Of a stretch of DNA of 64,000 bases, positions 7,829 to 18,849 are shown piece by piece. Positions within the stretch are counted from its first letter, which is position 1, and each line of letters opens with the position of its first letter. The DNA is from Opitutaceae bacterium (GTDB lineage Bacteria > Verrucomicrobiota > Verrucomicrobiia > Opitutales > Opitutaceae), in NCBI GenBank assembly GCA_016711225.1, contig JADJTK010000007.1, positions 290,358-354,357 of the forward strand. Direction: 5' to 3'. A program made the position numbers and the translations under genes. Under the pieces are notes generated by a model. It worked only from the letters and a program-made list of their open reading frames with translations, searched no databases and was not told the origin of the DNA.

Positions 7829-8794
7829 ATGGCCGGCTACAAAGACTACTACCAGACCCTCGGCGTCGCCCGCACGGCCACACCGGAGGAGATCAAAAAG
7901 GCGTTCCGCACGCTCGCTCGCGAATTCCATCCCGACCGCGCGCCCACCGCCACGCGCAAGGCCAACATGGAGGCTAAGTTCAAGGAGATCAACGAGGCGT
8001 ACGAAGTCCTTGGAGATGCCGAGAAGCGCAAACGCTACGACGAGCTCGGCGCCAACTGGGACCAACCGCAGTTCAGCCGCGGCGGCGGGCACGGTGGTGG
8101 CCCGTTTGGAGGTGGCGGCTTCGGCGGCTTCGGCCGAGGCGCGCCCGGTGGCGACGATGAAGATGACATGGGTGGCGCCGGCTTCAGCGACTTTTTCGAA
8201 CAGTTCTTCGGCCGCGGTGCCGGCGCGGCGCGCGGTGGCCACGGCGGCCCGCGCAAACCGAAGCGCCCTTCCGGCGACGTCGAGGCCGACCTGCGCATCA
8301 CGCTCGAGGAGGCGGTCAAAGGCGCGCATCGTCAGATCTCCTATCGTCGCACCGATCCCAACACCGGCACCTCCGGGATCCACACCTACAACGTCAAGAT
8401 TCCCGCCGGTATCCGCGAGGGCCAGAAGATCCGCCTCGCCGGCCAGGGCAACGGTGGCGACCTCTTCCTCACCGTCCGCTTCCTCCAGCACCCGGATTTC
8501 CGCCGCGAAGCCGACGACCTTTTCTACGATCTCGAGCTCGCGCCATGGGAAGCAGTCCTCGGTGCCACGATTCCGCTCCAGACGCTGGACGGCAAAGTGA
8601 ACCTCAAGATCAAGCCCGGCACGCAAGGCGGCCAACAGCTCCGTCTCAGCGGCTTGGGCCTCCACACCGAGCAAGGTAGCCGCGGCGATCTCCACGTGAT
8701 CGTGCGCGTCCAAGTTCCCGAAGATCCCGCCCCCGCCGAACGCGAGCTCTGGGAAAAGCTCTCCAAGACCAGCAAGTTCAATCCGCGGGAGTAG
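7829..8794 (+). CDS. DnaJ-family co-chaperone without zinc finger (CbpA-like)
   Basis: 321 residues. The J domain occupies about residues 3-70 with the essential HPD (REFHPDRAP). It is followed by a long Gly/Phe-rich linker (GGGHGGGPFGGGGFGGFGRG) and a C-terminal peptide-binding region with KIPAGIREGQKIRLAGQG and GDLHVIVRVQVPEDP. No CxxCxGxG repeats are present, so this is a class B J protein such as CbpA rather than canonical DnaJ. It would stimulate DnaK ATPase and deliver clients. The neighbours htpG, grpE and clpB complete a disaggregation set. It sits immediately before a BIME that may end its transcript. Confidence 0.95.
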   Translation: MAGYKDYYQTLGVARTATPEEIKKAFRTLAREFHPDRAPTATRKANMEAKFKEINEAYEVLGDAEKRKRYDELGANWDQPQFSRGGGHGGGPFGGGGFGGFGRGAPGGDDEDDMGGAGFSDFFEQFFGRGAGAARGGHGGPRKPKRPSGDVEADLRITLEEAVKGAHRQISYRRTDPNTGTSGIHTYNVKIPAGIREGQKIRLAGQGNGGDLFLTVRFLQHPDFRREADDLFYDLELAPWEAVLGATIPLQTLDGKVNLKIKPGTQGGQQLRLSGLGLHTEQGSRGDLHVIVRVQVPEDPAPAERELWEKLSKTSKFNPRE

Positions 8795-8936
8795 GTAGCG
8801 CAGGCCTCGGTGCCTGCGAGACCGATTCCCGCAGGCACCGAGGCCTGCGCCACACCCGCCATTCTTTTCCGATCATCACCGTAGCGGAAGGCCTTGCCTT
8901 CCGCCTTCGCCCGGTGGGGCGGGCTTTACGCCCGCC
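8795..8936. repeat. BIME plus two further REP elements between dnaJ and clpB
   Basis: 8795-8818 (GTAGCGCAGGCCTCGGTGCC...) pairs with the inverted copy 8831-8853, forming a near-perfect long hairpin right after the dnaJ stop. 8881-8905 is GTAGCGGAAGGCCTTGCC... with a GGAAGGC/GCCTTCC stem. 8914-8936 is GTGGGGCGGGCTTTACGCCC, a near-copy of the element at 7573. The two paired elements and the two single ones belong to three stem types. Confidence 0.87.
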
Positions 8937-9078
8937 ATCTATTGCTCCGCCCCTTTCGTTACGCTTCGCGGTTCGCCTCTGTCCGATCAGCCTGATCCGT
9001 CGGATGGGTCCGATCCGCTCCGTCTCCTCGCCACCTTCCGACCTTCGCACCTTTCCCCTTTCGTACCTCCCTCCCGCC

Positions 9079-11670
<2,592 letters not shown>

Positions 11671-11679
11671 TTCCTCCCC

Positions 11680-11720
11680 GTAGCTGGACGGCAGTTCAGC
11701 CCTAGAGCCTGCTTGCAGGC
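11680..11720 (+). repeat. Two short REP-like palindromes after clpB
   Basis: 11680-11700 has a GTAGCTGGAC...GTTCAGC imperfect palindrome. 11703-11720 (TAGAGCCTGCTTGCAGGC) has the same stem as the BIME at 53367-53440. 11744-11781 carries 'GTCACAGAGGGCACAGAG', the reverse complement of a dispersed pyrimidine-rich repeat. Confidence 0.6.
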
Positions 11721-11850
11721 GATTCCGATCACCGATCGCCGGCAGGTCACAGAGGGCACAGAGAAAGAGGAGTTCACAGAGATCGGAATACGGATCCGAA
11801 CCATTTCACCGCAAAAACTCAAAGCTCACAAAGGACCGACCAATTCCTCC

Positions 11851-12720
11851 ATGCCGACCTTATCGGATCGATTCTGCGGGTGCATCCTCGGCGGTGCGGT
11901 CGGCGACGCATTTGGCAGCGCCTACGAGGGTCGGACAGACCTTCGACACTTCTCCCTCGCTTCTGCTCACTGCGGCGGAATCACCGACGACACACAACTC
12001 ACCTTGGCCACCTGCGAGGCGATCGCTGATGCAAACCGCATCGACCCCGCGGTGATCGCAGCCGCATTTCTCCGTTGGTTCCAAAGAGGTGTTTTGCGCG
12101 GTCTGGGTTCGTCCGTGATGAAATCACTCCGCGATCTGAAGTCGGCGCACCGTGGTTTTGGCCGGCGCGTCCGGTGATCGCAGCGCCGGAAACGGCGCCG
12201 CCATGAGGATCGCTCCTATCGCATTCTTCGTCTCGTCGGACGATCCCTCCTTCCATGAAACCGTCCGTGACGTATGCAGGATCACCCACCGGCACGATGA
12301 AGCCTATGTTGGAGCGCTCGCTGTCGCGGAATACGTGTCACTTTCCCTTCAGGACGTCCCAGCCGAACAAATCTTGACCGAGCTACCGCAGCGCCTTCCC
12401 GACACCGTTGTTCGCGACAGGTTGATCGAGGCTGACTCGATGCGGCATGAAGCGATCGGGGCAATTCGCGGAACGTTTCGGCTGTTCTGGTTACGTGGCG
12501 GACTCAGTGCCGCTCGCGATCTTCGCCGCCTCCAAAATCCGCCAGCTTGGTTTCGAACGGGTGATTGAAGAGGTCGTGCGCGCCGGTGGCGATACCGACT
12601 CCAATGCTTCCATCGCGGGTCACTTGTGTGGCGCGATGCTCGGCGCTTCATCCGTGCCGGCCCATCTGGTCGATGCGATCCCCGACGCACCGGACATTCG
12701 CCGGGTGATAAGTCCTGAGC
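11851..12720 (+). pseudogene. ADP-ribosylglycohydrolase family protein, two frameshifts
   Basis: Three successive frames read as one DraG/ADP-ribosylhydrolase. Frame 1 gives ILGGAVGDAFGSAYEG and GITDDTQLT, the latter carrying the first metal-binding residues. After a +1 shift near 12150 comes GASGDRSAGNGAAMRIAPIA. After a second +1 shift near 12475 comes GYVADSVPLAIFAA and RAGGDTDSNASIAGHLCGAMLGA with the second metal site. All key metal-binding motifs are intact, so the loss is recent or the two extra bases are consensus errors. The 3' end is approximate because no stop follows at the expected place. An intact version would remove ADP-ribose from proteins or small molecules. Confidence 0.8.
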
Positions 12721-12834
12721 GTGCCCCACCTCCAGTAGCCTCGCTCCGCCGCACGGCAGTGTCGGCGCACCGCTCCGCCTCCGTGTTCTCCTCATCCTCT
12801 CCGTGGCCTCCGTGTCCAAACCCTTCGTCCTCCG

Positions 12835-13140
12835 ATGACCTTCCTCTCCCGCTTCTTCGCCCGCTTTCGGAACGATCCCGGCAAGCGCCGCCTCCGCGAC
12901 GGCGAGACGCTGCTCGCCAGTACGCAGGGCGATCAGGTGATTGCCTTCACCTTCGATGTCGCCCTCTCGCACGCGGAATTCGTCCGCCGCGAATTGGGAA
13001 CCCTGCCCGAAGGCGCATGGGTGGGCACAATCCGAAAAGTCGGCCGGCAGGTCGTCGCGATCAATTCGAAGACTTTCTACGGCAACCAGCTTCCCGCTCA
13101 GGACTGGGTGCAAACCGCCGTGCGGAGCATCTTCCAGTGA
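12835..13140 (+). CDS. Small protein of unknown function
   Basis: 101 residues, soluble, with a basic amphipathic N-terminus (MTFLSRFFARFRNDPGKRR). The remainder is a mixed alpha/beta domain with SKTFYGNQLPAQDWVQTAV near the end. I do not recognise a family. Coding is supported by composition and by a four-base overlap (GTGA) with the following gene, so the two are probably translated together. It lies between frameshifted genes, yet both members of this pair are intact. Confidence 0.6.
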   Translation: MTFLSRFFARFRNDPGKRRLRDGETLLASTQGDQVIAFTFDVALSHAEFVRRELGTLPEGAWVGTIRKVGRQVVAINSKTFYGNQLPAQDWVQTAVRSIFQ

Positions 13141-13562
13141 GACGTTGGTGGCGCTCCTTCGTCCTGCGCCGGAGTCTCCGCCGCCAACTCGCCGCGGTCA
13201 CGCGGGAGCAACACCTCGATGCCCACGGCCGCCGCCTCTGGCTCCTCGACCAATTGGACAACTACCTCGACCGCTGGCTCGCCTTCGCCGCCCTCGGCGT
13301 GCCCATGGAGTCCCTCCTTCGCGACGACCTCTTCCTCATGCTCCGCCACGGCAGCGCCCTCTTCACCGAAGAGATCGACCAATTGCCGCCCACCGCCCCA
13401 GAACGCATCGCGTGGCAAACCTTCGCGCAGCTCCTCGCAAATTTCAGCGGGGCCCCCTCCACGAGTTCCATGCACGAGCTTAGGAAATCACTGTCCGCAG
13501 TTCGCGTCGCGCATCAACATCGTTCCCACATCGCTACGTCTGAAACGGCGAACTGGACCTAA
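13137..13562 (+). CDS. Unknown protein translationally coupled to preceding gene
   Basis: 141 residues from a GTG at 13137 that overlaps the upstream stop. The start is very basic (RRWWRSFVLRRSLRRQ), followed by helical sequence (LWLLDQLDNYLDRWLAFAALG). No signal peptide or membrane segment is convincing. The last ~35 residues (from about STSSMHELRK) look unlike the rest and may be read-through past an older end. The family is not recognised. The basic helices might suit nucleic-acid or partner-protein binding, but that is a guess. Confidence 0.5.
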   Translation: MRRWWRSFVLRRSLRRQLAAVTREQHLDAHGRRLWLLDQLDNYLDRWLAFAALGVPMESLLRDDLFLMLRHGSALFTEEIDQLPPTAPERIAWQTFAQLLANFSGAPSTSSMHELRKSLSAVRVAHQHRSHIATSETANWT

Positions 13563-13598
13563 GCTCCTTCCTTGATGTAGTAATGATTCCGTTGAGCG

Positions 13599-14485
13599 AT
13601 GAATACCCCAACAAACTCCGTGCCCGACCACCAGAACTCCTTTGAGCACAGGCTCCGTGAATCCGTCGCCAGCGCGCTTAAACGGCTCCTATCAGAGAAG
13701 CACCTCTATCAAAGTGCTCAAGTCGACACCGCATGTGCGGATTCCGAGATCGAGCGGCTGATGGTTGCGAAAGCGAGGTCGTTCGGTCCGACCGTGCACC
13801 AGTATGAACGTACCAATGTCGAGACGGAGGTACGCGCATATGTTCACGCCGAGTGGTTCCTTGAGCCCGCAGTGGAAGGCAGGCCCGGAGTGCGCCCATT
13901 GCGCTCAGTCCCAAAACCAGAAACAGAGTTACGACTTCCGATTATCGAATGCTTTTGCGTTGAGAAGTCCTGTGATCAAATACGGCCGTTTCATGCAGTG
14001 CCGGGCTTCTGCAAAGTCCAGACTTCAAGTGAAGCCCCCAACGAGCAGTGGCTTTTTCCTCTCGTATCAATGCCAGGCGTGCAAGGGAACTCCTGTGCGG
14101 TTCTTGGTACGTCGCTCCGGTTGTCGAGTGACGCTTTCGGGGCGCGATCCAATGGAAGTAGTCCAGGTCCCCAAAGTGATACCGAGGGCGCACGTGAAGC
14201 ATTTTCGCGACGCGATTATTGCCCACCAATCCGGCCAAACACTAGCCGGTCTTTTTCTACTGAGAGTCTTTATTGAGCTACTGGAAAAGCCTCGAACCGG
14301 TTACCGCAGTGCTCCCCGGGAATGCGCGCCCTTCCGGTGATGAGTATGGGACGGCCTACAACTCTACGCTTCCAACTGACTTCAAATCCCGTTTTCCGTC
14401 GCTACCTGACGTCTACTCGAATCTCAGCGCGGCAATTCACGAAGCGAATCCTTCGGCTGAACTTTCCAGAAGTCGCATGACATGA
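13599..14485 (+). pseudogene. DUF4145-like protein, two frameshifts
   Basis: The pieces in three frames assemble into one ~295-residue protein. Frame 3 covers the start (MNTPTNSVPDHQNSFEHRLR) to about 14040. Frame 1 holds FFLSYQCQACKG (zinc-binding-like CxxC) and VPKVIPRAHVKHFRDAI...SGQTLAGLFLLRVFIE. Frame 2 holds LPTDFKSRFPSLPDVYSNLSAAIHEAN. The last two blocks are typical of DUF4145/abortive-infection-associated helical proteins. Base composition is less GC-rich than the flanking chaperone genes, which fits acquisition by transfer. Function unknown; DUF4145 domains occur in restriction and phage-defence contexts. Confidence 0.65.
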
Positions 14486-14549
14486 TCGTCGAACACTTCG
14501 ACGCGCTCCGGCTCTTCAAAATCATGCGTCCGGGGGGTTAACGAGCGGC

Positions 14550-14572
14550 AAAAGGGGTCAGGTTGTAATTTG
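14550..14572 (+). repeat. 'AAAAGGGGTCAGG' tag upstream of the RAYT gene
   Basis: This short motif, followed by TTGTAATTTGTTG, lies 40 bases before the RAYT start. A related tag precedes the second RAYT remnant (28243-28260). Variants occur at about ten other intergenic or gene-break positions in the window. Confidence 0.6.
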
Positions 14573-14612
14573 TTGAATTCTGGCTTCCTACTCCGCGGTT
14601 CCTCCTCCGATC

Positions 14613-15232
14613 ATGCCGCGAAAACTCCGTCTCGAATTCCCCGGTGCCTGCTACCACGTGATCAACCGGGGCAACTACCGCGCCGACGTCTTCGCCACCG
14701 AAGGTGCCAAGTCGGCGTTCGAGGCCTGCCTGTTCGAAGCCTGCGAGAAATCCGCGTGGAAGCTGCATGCCTTCGTCATCATGACGAACCACTATCACTT
14801 GGCCCTGGAGACGCCGGACGGGAACCTCGTGGCGGGTATGCAGTGGCTGCAGGCAACGTTTGCCAACCGCTTCAACCAGGTGCGTGGGAGCGTGGCCACC
14901 TCTTCCAGGGCCGATACAAGGCGTTGCTGGTGGAAGACGGCGGACCGCTGGGCCAAGTCTGCCACTATCTCCATCTCAATCCCGTGAGAGCCGGGATCGT
15001 TCCAATGGGTCGACTCTCCGAGCACCGCTATTCCAGCTACTGGTATCTCGGACAACCCAAGCTGCGTCCGGCGTTCCTCGATCTGAACACCGCACTCGAA
15101 GAAGCTGGAGGCCTCACCGACACTCCGGCCGGGCGCCGCAGCTATGATTCAATCACTTACAACCTGCTCCCTTTGATCGACCCATTAGCCTCGACCGAAG
15201 ACTACGGGATGCGGACTAGATGGGTCGGATAG
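14613..15232 (+). pseudogene. REP-associated tyrosine transposase (RAYT, Y1_Tnp), one frameshift
   Basis: The first ~91 residues are in one frame: MPRKLRLEFPGACYHVINRG, the RAYT N-terminus, then MTNHYHLALE with the HUH-type His pair (His60, His62). The rest is in the -1 frame: ERGHLFQGRYKALLVEDG and CHYLHLNPVRAG, containing the catalytic Tyr, then a YSSYWYLG segment. The break is at the G run 14887-14889; one additional G would restore VRGERGHLFQGR. All catalytic motifs are therefore preserved. RAYTs are single-strand transposases of the IS200/IS605 superfamily that process REP/BIME DNA, matching the many REPs in this window. It may be a recent pseudogene or a sequencing error. Confidence 0.88.
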
Positions 15233-17652
15233 GGGCCGATTCCAGTTGGAGGCTTCCGGAACCAGCGCTTTCCGTTCGCTCGGCGCCGAGCATGTTGATC
15301 ACCCGGTAGGTGCCTGCGGAGAGCGAGAGGGTGACTGTCCGGGGGCCAATGCCGTTCCAGAGCATGATGACATCGGGGCTCGTAGTATTCGTTGCGTCGG
15401 AGCGGAACTGGTAGGCGCTGAAGCCGTCGACGTTATCGCTGATAGCACCCACCAGCTTGGGGTGAGGCATGAGTCTGATCATGTTTTTGATGGCATGAGC
15501 GGACTCCCGCATTGTGGCATCGTCTTTGTCGAAGATACCTCCGCCGTAGCCATCCACATCCCTGGGAATTTACTGATGTGGACCCGATCCACGCCGAGTC
15601 GGAGCGCCCAGGCATACATGCGACAGATGTAGGCGCCTTGCAGCATGCGGGAAACCGTGTGTGTGGCTGCGATGTCGTAGGCACCTCCTTCAGATTTGGA
15701 GATCTGCCAGCCTACCTCCGTGTACCAGATTGGCATGGTATCACCGCCTGCGCCGAGACTGGCCCGAATCTCGGATAGACTCTGGGCGATGGAAAATGAC
15801 CCCAGCTTTGTTGGATGACGTGGCCTCAGGAGGGCTGTTTTCCACGTAGGGGTGTGTCGAGAGGACATCGAACTTCGCGTGGCGGGTGTTGTACTCGACT
15901 TTAGGACACCATCGATGAATCCTTTGTCGGCGTGACGCGCTCCGCCCGCACCAAATCCGACAACGCGCACCATCGGCCAGGTGGCCTTAATATGGGCGTA
16001 GGCCCGGAGAGCAGTTTGGCGTAGAGGGCTTTGCGTTGGGCGGCCGATCCGCTCGGGTACATGTACTGGAAATTGGGCTCGTTCCATAGTTCCAGGTTGA
16101 GGATGGGCGATACGGCAGGCCCGGGTTTTCAACCCAGAAGGCCCCGTCTGGGCCGTATCCTAGCTCAGTACGGCTTTGAGGTTTGCCGCATAGGCATCCA
16201 AAGGAAAGCATCGTCGGATGCGTAGCCCTCTCTTGTTCGGGCGCTCCTCAAGCTGACAGGTGTACATAACTTCCATGCCCATTCCGGGCGGGTGTTGGAA
16301 AACCATGTCGCCGGAGTCGCACGCGGTCAGTAGGAGTGGTGTTCGAATAACGTCACCGAGAGCCGAAGGATTTTAGTCCACATGATCCGAAGTTTTCCTG
16401 AAGGGAACGTCATCAACCTCCCAGTTCCAGGCATAGATTCCGTAGATTGGATTGTCCGTAGCAGGCCGGGCTGTGATGCTGTTGAGCGAGGGCAGAGTCT
16501 GGGCGCGATATTCAATGCACCCCGGGCACCGTGCCGGGTTGGGAGGCCCGACCCACACTGTAGCAGTTGCGGTGACAGCGCCGTTCGCGTTGCTGGCTTT
16601 GAGGAGTACTAGGCACTGGTGCAGGCAGGAGTAACAGAAGCTTGCATCCAGTTACGGCTCCGATTTTTGTGATCGAGGCTCAGCCGTGTCGCTCCGTTAC
16701 GCTCCAATGGAGTATACTGCTCTGCCCGGCAGTGATGGTTGCTGCGCTGGCGGAAAAACTGGAGATCACCGGCAGGGCGGACGCCGCATGCACGGTGAGG
16801 AGGGCATTAATGACGATGTGGTGCCGTTGCTGCACGACCACTCGGTAGGACACTCCGTCGCGACCGATCTGGGCTGGTGGCGTGGTGTCACTCGCCGGAT
16901 GTGGCTCCACCGAGGGGCTTCGCCGTTTCGCCACCATTGGTAGGAAAGTGTTCCGGTGCCGATGGCGGTTACGGAGAAGGTGGCGGTCTGGCCGACGGTC
17001 ACAGTGGTGCTTTGAGGCTGAGTCGTGATGGTGGGCGTGACGTTGGCGACGTCCGGATCGGTGCCAAGTTGGGCCTCCTCCCAATTGTTGAGAGTGTCCG
17101 AGTCGGTGTCGGTATCGGATACTGACACTCGCCAAAACTGCCGGGCCGGGGTCGCGGTGCCGGCTGGGCTTACGATTATCACGATCGTGGTGCCATCGCC
17201 CAGACACGGAGGCGAGAAAATCGCAGATTGCTCAAATCGGAGGAGGATCCGATCTGGTACTGTTTGCCAACGACCTCGACCATTGGAGCGCAGGGTTTGC
17301 CGTCGGGATCGCGTTCGGGAGCCGCCGCGAGGTGGCGGCGGCTGGTTGGGTCAGTTCCGGCGAGCGCCTCGTTCAGGTTGGTGGAGCCGTCGCCATCGAG
17401 GTCGGCCTGGGGCGCTCGCGGTGGGGTGAAGGTTACTCAGATATCGGAGATACCGTCCCTTTCTCGGTCGATCGTGGCCGCCGGTGGCGGGCAAACGGCC
17501 CAAGGAGGAGAACAGGCGACGAGGTGCTGGCTAGCATTGAAATATGGTGGCGAATTGCGAATGGACTCTGGTTTCCGGGTCACCCACAATGAGAGTCTGG
17601 CGGTGGTTTTGATGGGATGTTTGGCTACAACAGCAACCCCATGAGCCGACAC
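15216..17652 (-). pseudogene. Secreted glycosidase-like protein with Ig and thrombospondin-3-like repeats, heavily frameshifted
   Basis: Reading from 17.65 kb downward, fragments in changing frames give DRERDGISDI and DLDGDGSTNLNEALAGTDP calcium-binding repeats, an Ig-like domain (TTQPQSTTVTVGQTATFSVTA...LSYQWW at about 16.9-17.05 kb) and a TIM-barrel glycosidase-like part. The latter includes LELWNEPNFQYMYPSG near 16.1 kb (acid/base Glu after Asn) and MPIWYTEVGWQ near 15.7 kb (candidate nucleophile Glu). A C-terminal beta domain ends at 15216. At least four frame changes are needed. The 5' end is not defined. The architecture resembles GH39/GH5-type secreted enzymes. Either a decayed gene or a poorly resolved consensus. 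Confidence 0.7.
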
Positions 17653-18849
17653 TACTGGGATTACCCCAAGGCGGACCGGACTCGCCCTTGCTGGCCAACA
17701 ATGCTCTATTTGGTTGAACTGGGAACTGGAGAACGCGACCTACGCTTCGCGCTATGTTGACGACTTTTTGATTATAAGGGAAGCCGGAGTCGCCGCCTAT
17801 GGCACTTCAGGGTGCCGGTCTCCCGTCCGGTCCCCGGCATGGCGCACCGCTCAGGCTCGAATGACGGATGGCTGGCCCGGCGACTACAAATGGGGTAACC
17901 CGGAGGCGTCAGCCCATCGGTGCGACGCTGGCTGCGGGTGCCGGAGAACACGGCTTGGGCTTCCCAAGTGATCGCCCAGACTGTTTAGGTTTGCGGGGCT
18001 GTTGCCCACTAACCCTGCGAGGCCGACTAAAGCGGCCGGAGCCGCCTTCTGTGCTCATGAGGTATTCACCAGCCGCCGGAGCGCAGCTACCGCGACGAGA
18101 AACGCGTGCGACCACCCACTGCGACAGGTGTTGGCGCCGCCCCTCCGCCGCGTGCCGCCGCGCCGGGGGAACCCCTCTCAACGAAGCCCGCCCCCCCCCC
18201 ACCCGCCGGCACCCCCCCCCGCCCACCCGCCCCCACCCCCTTCAAGCCCCACGACCCCCCGCGGGCCGCCCCCGACCACCCTCCCCTCCCCAACCCGCAC
18301 CCCCCCCCACCGACGGGGGGGCCCCCCCCCCCGCCCCCCCCGGGCCCCGACCCTCTCCCACGGAACCCCTCCCCCCCCCCCCCGTTCCACCCCAGCCCCC
18401 CCCCCCCCAACCCGCCCCCCCCCCCCCCCCCCGGGCCCCCCCCCCCGGGCCCCCCCACCACTCCCGCCCCCAACCACACCCCCCCCACACCCCCCCCGCC
18501 GTGCGCCCCCACGGTCCCGGGCGCCTCTATCGCCTCCCCTGCGCACCCCAGGCCAACGAGATCGGCCACTTGCACGCCGCGTAACCGAAACTCCGTTCCC
18601 GGTTGTTTGCGCTCCCGTCATTTGGGCAACAGCCCCTTGCGACATGACCCCATCGGCCGTTCATCGGCCCGTTCTGTCGGCCTCGTCTCCCCATGACCCC
18701 GTCGGCCTCCCCACGCCGCAACCACGGCATCTGGTGAATCAACCGAAGGGATCTCCCCTTTCGTGGGATTGTGTAGGATCGACCGACGCCGGCCACACTG
18801 CCGCGCCATCCCCCGTAGCAACAGCATTCCAAAACCATTTCTTCCATCC
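17653..18849. other. Gene-free decayed stretch with extreme poly-C tract
   Basis: 17653-18110 has scattered coding-like fragments in several frames that I cannot assign. From about 18185 to 18500 the plus strand is mostly runs of C broken by single other bases, unlike any other part of the window. Proline-rich open frames through it are a composition effect. The tract may be a real low-complexity insertion or an assembly or base-calling artefact. Confidence 0.75.

Noticed and set aside
7623..8853. Paired palindromes as CRISPR repeats
   Set aside because: Spacing is irregular, copies are inverted rather than direct, and no spacers or cas genes are present. They fit REP/BIME.
5008..9078. CIRCE or other heat-shock operator before the chaperone genes
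   Set aside because: I looked for TTAGCACTC-type inverted repeats upstream of htpG, dnaJ and clpB and saw none. The palindromes present are REP elements.
17500..17950. A plus-strand gene suggested by words such as FDGMFGYNSNP and WELENATYASRY
   Set aside because: Several frames would be needed, no family is recognised, and the sequence quality in this region is doubtful.
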